From: Paratinospora sagittata
Taxonomy: Eukaryota > Streptophyta > Magnoliopsida > Ranunculales > Menispermaceae
NCBI GenBank assembly: GCA_035771175.1
Contig: CM069596.1
Coordinates: 13,535,001-13,599,000, forward strand
Length of the DNA: 64,000 bases
Direction of reading: 5' to 3'
Both the position numbers and the translations under genes were made by a program. Below the pieces are notes generated by a model. It was not told the origin of the DNA, did not search any database, and saw only the letters and a list, made by a program, of their open reading frames with translations. Shown in pieces: positions 12,768 through 23,847 of the stretch. How positions within the stretch are numbered: position 1 is the stretch's first letter; every line of letters starts with the position of its first letter.

Positions 12768-15059
12768 CTATAACCCCAGAGCAGTAAAACGATGTAGGAT
12801 CTCAGTCAGGTTGACTGGCTCCTCCTCCTCGCCTGCTCGGCGCGTCTCCTCCTTAGAATCTATGGTCTGCGGCAGATCGGACGAAGTCCCTGGAACAGCA
12901 GAAGTAGTACCCTGATCGGTAAGAGAGTCCTCGGTCCTGGCTTCCTCCTTTACTCCCCCCTCTCCAGCATTGGCTGACCTCGCCCACACTTCGAAGCCCT
13001 TCCAGTCTACTGAGTCACCAAAAATCTTTTCCAAGTCTGCTCAGTACAGGGTTATTGCATCAACACAGGCTTCTTCCACTCGGGCTTGGTAGACTTCTTC
13101 GACCTTTGCATCAATAGTGGCCTCGAATTGTGCTCAGAATCTGGTCAGCTCATCCTGGATAGATTCCACCTCAACCTCCTTTAGCTTCAACTGCTCTTGA
13201 ACCTTGCTCAGCTTGGTGTCTCGAGCCGCAACCTTAAACTCCCAGATCACCGAGTTGGTCTAGGTCTCTTTCACTGCCTCTTGAAATTCGCAAAAATCCC
13301 CTTTGAGGTGGCGGAGATTGTAGACAGTCTGAGCAGCAACCTACAAAGCCAAAAAGAACAAAGTCAGAAACAACAAGGAATAATACATGAGCAACGAAGG
13401 AAATTTGTAAACAGACTCACCTCAACTGATTTCATGAAGGCATCAACCAAGCCTTCAAACATATTCCCGTCCTCCATCAAGGACGAGACATAATTGGAGA
13501 TGCTAACTTGATAGGAATCGAGATTCAGACCGATGTCCCCAATCTTGTTTGTGAGGTGCTCAGCCTCCCCAAACCTTGTCTTCTTGCCAGGTCTCTACTC
13601 TGTAGAAGCAGAGGACTTCGACTTGCACCCAACAAACCTAGCCTCCCTGGCAGGTGTGCCCGCTTGCTCAGAGGAGGCTGCAGGAGTTTTCTCCTTGGAA
13701 GCGAGAATTTTCTTTGGGGCACTGCTCGGAGATCTTAATGTTGACCCCTGGGAGGCCTGCCTGATCAGAGGCAATGTTCTTCAGTTTGGTCGGGTGGGCA
13801 ACATACTTCCCGGCAGCACTTCTCTTAGGTGCCATTTCCTCTGGCTTATCCTTCTTCTTCTTCTTTCCCTTTTGGTCAGTGGAACCAGGAGTAGCAAAAC
13901 CTAAACCACAAACACAACATCAACTCAGAATTTTCACACAGATCTGTATAAGAAAATCAAGACATTTCAAGCAGAACTTACAGCATGAGAAGGCATTCTT
14001 CTCTGTAATAATGCCCGCCTTGTATAATCTCTTGGGCATTAGAATGACCTTGTACCGCCGGTCTGCGTAGGGGAGCTGGTAGATTTCTTCTACCAGAGAG
14101 AAGTCAAACCTTTCCTCCCTGTTCGGTTTGTCCCAGGTACCTGTCAAGTAAATTGAAAAACATGAGTCTCCACCGAGCAGGAATAAGATTAGAAATAAAG
14201 ATAAGGGATGAAAGGAAGCTCGGTACCTGGTTTTTTGAATGTGGTTGATACTCCAGCTTACTCCGCCCACTCTCCAGAGGCGAAGAATCACTTGTCTTTC
14301 CACGACTTGTTAGAAGTGGGGTTCTCGGTAATCAAGGGTTGGCCTTCCTCAGCACCCTGATGGGCTAATGCATAGTATCACCAGCTATATCTCGGGTGAG
14401 ACTTTAGTTAGAATACCAGGCCTAGGATGTCAAAATCGAACTCCGACCACCCTCTCTCTTTCCAGGGCACAAGACAACTCAGAATTGCCCTCCAGACATT
14501 CGGGTTGAGCTGAACAAGAACTACTTGGATTTGGCTGAGCAGGCGACAAAGGGGCAATGGGATGGGTAGGGTTAACCCATCCTCGAAGAAGTTGGTGTAC
14601 AAAACAACCTTCTCTTTCCTTAGGGTTGCTAAGACGGTCCCCCGGAACAGGTACCCTCAACCCAACATAGATAGGTATGTCGACTTCCTTCCTTAATTGA
14701 GCAAGATGGTGTTCTTTTATCTTGGAGGGAACACGGTCAACCGAGTAGAATACCTCACCTACACCGGACACTAGAGGACGACTCGAGGTACTGGGCTCTG
14801 TACTGCCGAGCACACTCTGTGACTTATCGACTAAGAGGGGCGACACTTCAAGCACCTCCTCATCCTATTGGGTAGCCTCAGAGTCCTCCTCGAAACCTTT
14901 TTCCTTGGAAGACAGAACTACGACATCCCCTCAAACCCGAGGGTCAGCCCTAATTTTCTCTTCTCCTTCAGGAAAGAGGTCCTCATAGGAAACATCCTTA
15001 AAAGAAATAGGAGAAGAAACGTTCTGGTCTGTGGGTGGATCTACGCTAGAAGAAGCCAT
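12768..15059 (-). pseudogene. Antisense spliced gene of the Tat element (gypsy-type 'Transposase_28'-like)
   Basis: Read on the minus strand from ATG at 15059 (MASSSVDPPTDQNVSSP). Three introns with GT-AG ends fit the reading: 14226-14141, 13981-13901 and 13420-13341 (86, 81 and 80 nt). Exon 1 contains VPLRVP-like GLRVPVPGDRL, then in a shifted frame FFEDGLTLPIPLPLCR and LNPNVWRAI, the pattern of the 'putative gypsy type transposon' domain found in Tat-associated ORFs. Exons 3-4 look coiled-coil (many E, K, Q, V), ending with an acidic tail (GEEEEPVNLTEIL). Stops in exon 1 (after RADPRV and SEATQ) and a frameshift near 14600 make this copy defective. A TATA box lies upstream at 15190-15198. 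Confidence 0.72.
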
Positions 15060-15186
15060 CTAAATAACCTAAGGATTATACAGAAAGGCTGCCTAACGTG
15101 CAAGTATGGAAGACCAGAAAATGCCGAGCAAGTAATTACCGATCTCTTTGAATCGTAGTGGATGAATGGTGAGCAAGTGACAAGTT

Positions 15187-15199
15187 CTCTATTTATAGG
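15187..15199 (-). promoter_or_regulatory. TATA box for the antisense gene
   Basis: On the minus strand this reads CCTATAAATAGAG, a near-perfect plant TATA box, about 130 nt upstream of the antisense ATG at 15059 and outside the 3' LTR (which begins at 15411). It suggests that the antisense gene has a promoter separate from the LTR. Confidence 0.6.
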
Positions 15200-15410
15200 T
15201 GAACGACCTGCAAGGCGTAATGATGAGTACGAATCTCAAGGCAAAATCAACGACGAGTATTCAATGGACGTGCAAGAGTGGCTAAGCTGTTAGGCGGCGT
15301 ACGTCTGCGCAATTTTTAGAGCACAACTGTCATAAGCATTAAATAGCTCGGTATCTAACATTTAGTCTAAAGTCCAAGCAATTAGTATTGCTCATAGCTT
15401 GGGGGGTAAC

Positions 15411-16343
15411 TGTTGGACCATATACCGAGCATAAGACATGTCAGCCACGCTTGTTTCACCAAGTAGGATGTAATATAGACCAGGTAAATATACCGACTTG
15501 GTCTGAACAAAGAATATGGATCTACTCAACCATGCACATAACTCGAGATATGGTCGTTCCTACCGACCTATACGACATATTATTCACGATGATGACCAGA
15601 TCAACATGAGAGAACTCCAGGTCGGTGGGTTGGGATACCGACCTGGATGACAGGTTAGTATCTATAAAAGGGCAATATCAGCCCGGTCGGACATGATGTG
15701 TCCTACTACCTCGAGATACTGAACTCCTTTTCGACTATATCTTTGCTTACAAGCAGACAAAATGAAAAACTCCAAACCGACATATCGATCTAAATAGGTC
15801 TACGATTCCAAAATGGATGACGACCGAACGCAGGTTCAGATTGGGATAAGGCGTGATTCACTGCGATAATGTCGGGATTTACTCCTTATTCGACTGTGAT
15901 AAGGCCTGAAGCTCTACTGGTTCGACTAGGAGACTACTAAGTCATCCTAATCCCATAAGGATCGCACCAGATCTTCCTAATTCTACTAGGAATCAAATGT
16001 TCTCTTTCAGCACAAGAGTGATTCCTAATTCTACAACAACTCCATTACAAGGCCAAAGACCTCAAGCCCTCTAAATAAAAAGACCATAATCCCTAAAAGG
16101 GAGGTAAGCAATTCTCGACCTAGTTCAGTACTATCAACTCTACGGAGTTTTGAACTAACTTAGGCATCGGAGGGTCTTTGGTTGACACCACATCGATGTT
16201 CTTTACGATAACCTATTCTCTATTATTTTCCTTCTCTCAGATAATCGACCTCCGGCGATTTCTCCAGCACTCCGACGAGTTCTAGGTCAACATCTGCCCT
16301 CCACCTCATCGTCTACTGGTGTTGATCAAATTTTGCACCAACA
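15411..16343 (+). repeat. 3' LTR of the Tat element
   Basis: Begins TGTTGGACCATATACC right after the polypurine-like GCTTGGGGGGTAAC and ends ...TTGCACCAACA, followed by the target duplication ATATA. It pairs with 5643-6576. Confidence 0.93.
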
Positions 16344-16635
16344 ATATATATCATTTAAATCCTAAAATACAAGATAGGTAGACTTAAAGTGATAAACATT
16401 AGTTCCAGTCCAACTCCAAGATTATGAGCATATGAACGTATATGAACAATTAAAATTTAGTTTTTAGCAAGCTCATTTCATAAACAAATTCTTTGACTAT
16501 GTTCATAGAAACTCATAGCTTATTAAATGGATGAAACTTCATTAAATGAAGTCATGAAACACATTCCATTTAGTATGAGCATACAATTTACATGAGATAG
16601 TGAATGCACACGTTATGCTACAATAACAGTGAACA

Positions 16636-16676
<41 letters not shown>

Positions 16677-17100
16677 TAATATGAACATGTTCACATAAAA
16701 GAATGGAAGTAACAAATATGAACTTTGCAAGTTCATACTTCCAAGTTGCATGACTAGTATGCTTTGCATTAAGCAATCATTGAACAATATAATTAGGCAT
16801 TAAACAACTTCAATGTGATCAACACTTTTAGGCAAGCATAGGCATTATAGATCAAAATTATTTGATTGAGCTTAAAATACTTCCAAGTATCACAAAAAAT
16901 ATGTAAATCAGCATGTGTGACGACATAAAGATATGGAAGATGCCCAAAATGATTAAGGCCTAAATGTTTTGAGCTTAAAATATCTAATCTTAGGTTTGCC
17001 CAATTGACTTTCTAATGTAGAAGTCTTCTTTCTCTAATCTCAATTGAAGCTCTAAGTCCTTTTTCTCATTAGTAACATTAGCTACTAATTGAGTCAACTC
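16344..17100 (-). mobile_element. Internal region of element B, right part, non-coding
   Basis: AT-rich sequence continuing element B beyond the Tat insertion. No protein motif was found on either strand. It contains a TA microsatellite at 16638-16674. Confidence 0.5.
16638..16674. repeat. (TA)n microsatellite
   Basis: An uninterrupted run of alternating T and A of about 37 bp, ending in TATAG. Confidence 0.95.
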
Positions 17101-17585
17101 TTATAATTTTTCTTGAAGAATGATATTTTCATTTTTTATGTCATATTTTTCTTCAAGAATGCTCTTATTATCCTCAAGAACACTTTCATAATTATTTTGG
17201 AGAGTTTCCAACTCATCCATAACATTGGATATCATGTTCTTGAGCTTCTCATTCTTTTGGATGAGTTTGTGAAATTCACGTTGAAGCTTTTCATGAGCTA
17301 TAGACAAATCATCAAAAGAGAAATCAATGACACTAGTAGAACATTCATCAATATTAGAAATAAAACATATATGTTCTACATTCTCCTTGTCTTCACATGA
17401 AGATAAAGAAGTATATGAATCATCATGAATTTCTTCTAATTTGTTCCAAATGTCTTTAGATGAGACACATGAAGAAATTCTATCTATGTCATTTTGGGAA
17501 AGACTAGACATAAGTATATTTCTAACTAAACCATCAAGTCTAGCTAACCGTTTTTCTTTCCTATCTCATTTCCTCTTTGATCATT
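17101..17585 (-). pseudogene. gag: Element B gag remnant with coiled coil
   Basis: The minus-strand reading gives LDGLVRNILMSSLSQND then RISSCVSSKDIWNKLEEI, the copia gag (UBN2-type) core motif. After an apparent deletion a long heptad-like segment follows (HEKLQREFHKLIQKNEKLK, then DELETLQNNYESVLEDN). This coiled coil resembles the stretch that follows the zinc knuckle in SIRE-like elements (compare 55780-56000). No knuckle or protease follows. The N-terminus is displaced to 18181-18239 by the LTR fragment. Confidence 0.65.
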
Positions 17586-18180
17586 TTGTGAAAACTCTGA
17601 TACATTTTTCTTCAAATTTATTGGTTCTCATAACAAATATTTTTTCAAATCCATCGAAGAAAAGAAGAACTTGGAACCTGTAGTATTTCAGCCGATCTTC
17701 ATTATACATATTCTACTAAATCATTGTCAACTGGGGTTCAAGGAAAGCTCTGTAAGTATTTCGTTGATTCTTGGTGAAGGAATCTAACTCTATACTTGTA
17801 TTTCAGATTATTGAGTGACTGTTTGTGTCACTTGGTTTGAGCAAGTGTTACTAATGGTATAACGGTTTTCTCACACTTGTAAGTTGAAAAGGTGTAACGG
17901 TTTTCTCACACCCGTAAGTTAGAAGGTGTAACGGTTTGATTCTCACCCGTAAGAGAATCAAATATTGGAGTTTGAACAAAATCATAACTGGGAGGTTAGG
18001 TAGTGAATGTAGGCAAGGCCGAACCACTATAAATCCTTTGTGTACTGTTGCGTATTGTTTCTTATTGCATTTTCTCTAAACACCGCCATAACCTGCTGAA
18101 TATTATTAACTAGTTTTACAAGAAAGACATTAACATGTTATTGTCCAATTCACCCCTCCTCTTGGACACATCTGGGCCAA
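17585..18180 (+). mobile_element. 5'-truncated copia LTR fragment
   Basis: Plus-oriented 3' part of a SIRE-like LTR. It contains a GTAAGTATTTCGTTGATTC stretch, repeated CTCACACCCGTAAGTT phrases, GAGGTTAGGTAGTGAATG, and the end motif CCAATTCACCCCTCCTCTTGG to GGGCCAAC. It resembles 23270-23794 and 45000-45563. The left end is ragged, and no start (TGTTA...) is present, so it is a truncated insertion into the gag of element B. Confidence 0.7.
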
Positions 18181-18299
18181 CGAAGCATAGGTGGAGTCAG
18201 TAGATTATCACCTAAGTCAAATTCTATGGTATTGGCCATTTTGATCTTTGGCTCAAGGATGTTAAGCCTTAAATCACAAGCACCCTCTCTGATACAACT
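18181..18299 (-). pseudogene. Element B gag N-terminus and primer site
   Basis: The minus strand from 18299 reads a primer site resembling TTGTATCAGAGAGG (compare TTGGTATCAGAGC, initiator Met tRNA type). The gag start codon follows at 18239-18237 (MANTIEFDLGDNLL). The frame is cut after about 20 codons by the LTR fragment at 17585-18180. Confidence 0.6.
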
Positions 18300-20712
18300 T
18301 GTTGGTCCAGTAATTCCGTCTAAGAGGGGAGGGGGGGTGAATTGGTCATTGAAAATTTTTGTTTTACCTTTTGGTTAATTTAATTAATCAATTTAAGTAT
18401 GCAATACGTAATAACTAAAATTATAAAGTGCAGGAAAAAATAACAAATGGACACAATGATTTAAAGTGGTTCGGTTCCCCTTGAACCTACTCCACTACTT
18501 GACCACCCACGATCAGGATTTTCCAAATGCACTAAGTCTATCTAACTTACGGGCGTAGATAGAAGCCGTACAAGCTAGTCAACTTATGAGCGTGACAAGA
18601 AGCCGTAAACCTAACCAACTTGCGGGTATGGCCAGAAGTCATACAATCTAGTCAACTTACGGGTGTGACTGGAAGCCGTAAACCTAACCAACTTGTGGGC
18701 GTGGCTAGAAGCCGTACACTAACCAACTTACAGGCGTGGATAGAAGCCGTACAAAGAGAGGTATAGTCCTTGTTGACAAACACATCAACTTTACATTCAG
18801 GGTTACAAATGATATTAAAAGAAGTTCTAGGAACTCTCTCACAATTCTAGCATACAACCTTGTAATGAGTAATCCAAACTATTCCAACGACAATATGTTA
18901 AGTGAAGTGCACATTGAAATAGTCTTTCAAAAATACATGCAAACGATTCAAAATATGTTTATGCAAGTTCAAGAATCGTATGCATACATGTATTTTCAAA
19001 TATTGATTCTAATTGTGATGATTGAAGCACAAGAATCAATATGTAAGTTCTTGATTAAAACTTATTGATTCAAAGATATAGATAAATATTCAAGTGTGTG
19101 AATCAATATGCATAAGTTGTGATCAAGGAAAAATCGATTCAAATAATATATGTTAAGCACAAAAATCGATATCAAACACAACACATGAAACCATAAACCA
19201 AGATGATATAAGTTGTAGGACTAAAATGGTTTCACACAATAGAAAGAAAAATAGTTTTAATAAGATAGTAAATCAAACAACAAAACCGTTTCTACTCAAA
19301 CACAAACACAAGAATCATATATAAAAGAGATTTTACCCAACTTAGGTAAGATGAAGCTCATAGATCCTCTGAAATTAATGTGGTTGAGAGATTTCTCCTC
19401 CAAGAATGATCAAGATCAACTAGTATATACTGTAAAAACTCAAGAATAGCTTGATCAAACACTTTAGAAATCATTTTTAGTTTCTCAAAGGTTTTGAAAT
19501 GATTAGGAGAACTTTTCGAAAGGTTGAATCAAAGATTCAAATGAAGTGAACTTTTGCAATCAAAAGGTGTTTAAAATAGCTCAAGAACTTATTTAAAACT
19601 CAGAGATAGAGAGAACAAAGATTCGGCACAAGTTCTAAGAATTTTGCAAAAGTTGCTAGCAAATGAGCAAGGTGTGGTATTTATAGAAAAATACCTACCC
19701 AAGGCATAGGAATGCATTCCTTACATGAGGAGCGCGTCTCTGTTTTGAAATTTGAAAAGTTTCAAATTTTCCTCAAATGCAGGAGCGCGTTCCTTATTTG
19801 AGGAGTGCGTTCCTCTATTTGTCCGTTGGACATAGAAGCGAGGTTATTCATTAAGAAATTTAATTTCTATGAAAATTTCTCTTTTGCCCTTTTTTGCAGG
19901 AGCGCGTTCCTGGTAAGAGGAGTGTGTTCCTTCAATAAGGAGCGCATTTTTATTTCACTGTGTCACTCCCTAGTGAAAAACCCAAGAGCTCGTTCCTGCA
20001 CACAGGAGCGCATTCCTTGACACAGTTCAAAGAAATTTTCACATTTGAATATAGGAATGCGTTCCTTGGCCACAGGAGATCGTTCCTTGACATTCAAAGT
20101 GATAGAAACATGATTTTTAAGTCTAGGACAGTTCAGAACAAGTTTAAACACTTAAACCAACTTTAAAGACATTTTGAACATGTTTAAAACACAGTGAATG
20201 AAGAAGAACCACGTGTAAAACACTCGATGAATATAGATAAAATAAAATGATCAAAACATACAATAAAACACATGTGAACCAGATGAAATCCCTGCAAAGT
20301 TGATAACGTAAGTGCATGATAAACAATAATATACATATGCATGAATAACAACCTAATCTATATGATTGCATGATAAACAAGATAATGAACGTGCATGCAT
20401 GATAAATATAAATGATATAATACGTGCATGATTATCTAATAACCTCTATGTAAGTATAATAATGATGTGTGCATGATTTTGAAAAGATGCAAATTATACT
20501 GTGGTTAGAACAAGTAAAGATTACTCTACAATACTAAGATTCTAGACAAAACATGACAGACTTGAAACTCTTTATTCTTCGTGCTTTATTGTTTTATCCA
20601 CACGCTTTGACAGAATAGTTAAATTCATATGATATAGCTAGTTAGTACTGAAACAACTCAGTCAAAGATATTAGTATCGTGATTATATTGTTTATGAGCA
20701 TCAAAACACTTA
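18300..20712 (-). mobile_element. 5' LTR of element B
   Basis: Left edge TGTTGGTCCAGTAATTCCG abuts the primer site. The homology to 1-203 plus 2128-2510 ends at about 20712, roughly 25 bp short of the LTR's sense start (TGTTGACCTAAGTGG in the left copy), so the outer tip is missing at the junction with element C. In the minus sense a TATA box (TTCTATAAATACC, 19677-19690) is preceded by an array of GGAGCGCGTTCC-like palindromes (about 19720-20090). Confidence 0.75.
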
Positions 20713-22164
20713 TGCCATGGAAGCTGATAAAAACTTTGTAAAAGTATCTGCAAGCTTGCAACTTGGAGGAAATATGTCATGGAAGGATGAAACCTTGCTT
20801 GAACTTGTCACTGACTATATGGCAATCAATCTCTAAGTGTTTTGTCCTCTCATGGAACACTGGATTAGCGGCAATATGAAGGGCTGCTTGATTGTCACAC
20901 CAAATAGGAGAAATCCCAAAGTCTTGTAAAATATAAGAAAGCCATTGTAACTCACAAACTGTAGACGTCATGCTTTTATATTCATCTTCAGCTGAGGACC
21001 GTGACATATTTGCTTGCTTCTTGGTCTTCCAAGACACTAAAATAGGGACTAAGAAGACACAATAGTTTGTCAAAGACCCTCTAGTATCAACACATGAAGC
21101 CCAATCATCATCATAAAAAGCGTGTAATTAGAAAGAGCTCTTAGAAGGGTTGAATAAGCCTATTGAAAGACACCCTTTAAGATGTCTTATAACATGCATA
21201 GTGGCATCCCAATGTGCTTGAGATGGTGAATGAACATATTGACTCAATTGCTGAACACTATAGCAAATATTAGGCAGTGTAAAATTGAGATAAAGTAGAC
21301 GACCAACAAGCCTTTGAAATTTGTCAGGATCTTGAAGTTTTGGCCCCATATCATGAGAAAACTTGTGAGCTTTAGGGAGTGGAGTAGAAGTAGATGTATA
21401 TATCCCTTCTATTGCTCTAGCAATTTCAAGACCAAGAAAGTATCTCACATAGCTAAGGTCTTTAATGGTAAATTGGGAATATAGGAACTTCTTGACAGCC
21501 AAGATATCTTCATTAGAACCAGTGATTCGCACATCATCCACATAGACAATCAAAGCAAGAAAAGGAGTGGAAGAACTCTTAACAAAAAGACAATGATCAT
21601 AAGCAAATTGATGAAAACCAAAATTGCACAACTGGACAGTGAATTCATGATTCTATTGTCTTGATGCTTGTTTAAGACCATATAGGGAACGTTTTAGCAA
21701 ACGTACATCACTAGGATTTGCTTTTGTGTAGCCTTGATAAGGGAGCATATATACTTCTTCATCCAAATAGCCATGAAGGAAGGCATTATTAATATCTAAT
21801 TAATGTATAGGCCATGACGTAGCTTCAACAATAGCAAGAAAAATCATGACAGTAACTAACTTAGCAACAGGTGAAAAACTATCAAAGTAGTCTTCACCCT
21901 CAACTTGATTATATCTGTTAGCTACAAGCCTTGCCTTAAACCTGTTCACACTTCCATCAGGACAAAATTTAACTTTATAGACCCATTTAGAACCTATAGC
22001 CTTTTTGCCTAGAGGTAGTGAAGTTAACACTCAAGTCTTGTTTGCTTTTAATGAATGAAGCTTTTTTTCCATTGCATCAACCCATTCTGCTTGAAGACTA
22101 GCTTGTTTGTAAGAAGTTGGTTCATGCATAGTAGACACATTAACAAGGAAAGCCATATATGATG
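20713..22164 (-). pseudogene. pol: Element C reverse transcriptase and RNase H (copia)
   Basis: On the minus strand from 22164: KKAIGSKWVYKVKF then RFKARLVANRYNQVEGEDY (conserved copia RT start), [18 protein letters not shown] with a stop just before it, [15 protein letters not shown], the YVDDVRITG box at about 21545-21520, then QFTIKDLSYVRYFLGLEIA. RNase H follows with SRSSAEDEYKSM, ELQWLSYIL, WCDNQAALHIAANPVFHERT and KHLEID. Stops interrupt at about 21800 and 21650. The C-terminus (LADTFTKFLS) runs into the junction with element B at 20713. Confidence 0.85.
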
Positions 22165-23794
22165 TGTTATTTCAATAACCCTCATCTCCTGTATGAGAAA
22201 AAATATTTTGATGATTACAAACCACATTCCTATGGATATTGTGTACATGATTATGCATGGATGATTTAATCAAAAGCATGGTGGAAAAGAAGTCAAGTTC
22301 GTGATCAAGATGAAGACCATGTCTATTTAGGAATCTAGTTTTATGTTACTAGAATGATTTAGGATTGTAGAATGTCAGCCATCATCTGATTCAACAAATC
22401 ATTCACTTCATGAATTTCTCATGATTTTTTATAAGTTTCAAAAACCTTTTGATATTGAAGAAAATGATTTTAAATGATTTAATTTGAAGGTTTTTCGACT
22501 TATCTTTGGAACATGTGCATGATTTCTAAATGTTTGATTTTATCCAAAAAGCTCAAGCTTTGATTTGATTTGATCGAGTGTTGGAAAATTAAATTTTTAG
22601 AAAAAATGTTTTTCAATGTCTTTTAGGTCGCTGATGGGCCATCAGGGCGCTGATGTAGTGCCTAGTCACTTAATATCGAGCCAACATTGCAGGACGATGA
22701 TGGACCATCAGGGCGCTAATGGTTTCTGGGCTTGAATGTATATTGTTCAAAACATGACGTTGATCGAGTATTAGAGCCCTCATCGAATGAACCTGGAAAA
22801 ACCAGCAAACGCATATTAGAATGCTAACACGGTATCAGCGCCCTCCCTGAGTTTCTAGGTTTCTGAAAAATAAGCCCATCATGACGCTAACACAGTATTA
22901 GCGCCCTCCCTGAATTAATTGACAAAAACTCAATTTTTTAGAATAGTGTATTTTGGGACGCTAATGCTTATTCAGGACGCTAATGCGACACTATCAGAAT
23001 TTCTGAAAAAGTTGTCAACTTGTGCATTCTCTGATACTTTCCATTTTTGTGATTGTAAAGAGATTTCAGGATTTCTCGAACAGTTTGAATGTATACTCTT
23101 TTGGGAAACATTTTGACCGTTGATTTTGAATTTCAAATCAAATGCCAAACCTTTCTAAAAATAAAAAATCAGACGCATTCTCTATAAATATTTTAATTTG
23201 AGTCATTGAAACAAAAAAAAACACAAAAAGGAACGAGATAGAAATCTTTTTTCCCCAATTTTTTGAGCGTTATTCTGTTATCACTACTGTGAAAATCTCT
23301 TTGAAAATACTTTGATACATATTTACCTTATGGATTTATCGATTCAACTTCGTACATATCAAAATTCATCGAAGGAAAGAAGAGCAACATACCTCACACT
23401 TTTAGTCGAGCTTTATCATACATTCATTATTGAATCAGTGACGGTCTGAGGTTCACCTATTGCTCTGTAAGTATTTCTTTGATTTTTGGTAAGAGAATCA
23501 AGCTCTCGAGTCTGTATTTGATTTGTACAAGTCGTGTATGCCACTGAGGTTGAACAAGTGTTGCTCAAGTGTGTAACGGTAATATACAAAATCCTAGTAT
23601 GGGAGATTAGGTAGTAGAGGCAGGCAAAAGCCGAACCACTCTAAATCTGTGTGCACTTTGTTATTCGTCTGTTATTCACTGTCTTTGTTCATTGACTGTC
23701 ATTACTTAATTATATCTGTAAATAAGTTTTATTGAAAGGTAAAACCTGCTTCGCTGTCGAATTCACCCCCCTCTTGGACACTCCTAGGCCAACA
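22165..23794 (+). repeat. 5' LTR of element E
   Basis: Starts TGTTATTTCAATAACCCTC and ends TCCTAGGCCAACA (1630 bp), followed by primer site ATTGGTATCAAAGCAGG. The TATA box is TCTATAAATATTT (23181-23193). U3 carries GGACG/GGGCGCT..AGCGCCCTC units at about 22625-22990. Its first ~60 bp resemble the LTR of element G, so the two are related subfamilies. Confidence 0.88.
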
Positions 23795-23847
23795 ATTGGT
23801 ATCAAAGCAGGTTACCCATCAAAAAATCTAAAAATCTTTGATTATCT

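Larger units (their letters stand above)
5643..16343 (+). mobile_element. Full-length Ty3/gypsy Tat-lineage retrotransposon
   Basis: A 10.7-kb element bounded by 934/933-bp LTRs and a perfect duplication ATATA (5638-5642 and 16344-16348). The order is LTR, primer site, gag, protease, reverse transcriptase, RNase H, a second RNase H-like segment, integrase, a repeat-rich spacer, an antisense spliced gene, polypurine tract and LTR. The second RNase H segment before integrase and the antisense ORF after pol are known hallmarks of Tat elements. Every pol domain contains stops or frame changes, so it cannot be autonomous now. It sits inside element B and is therefore younger than it. Confidence 0.93.

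Noticed and set aside
13508..14070. Plus-strand open frames across the Tat antisense region
   Set aside because: They lie opposite the antisense exons, cross its introns and show no family motif; they are shadows of the minus-strand gene.
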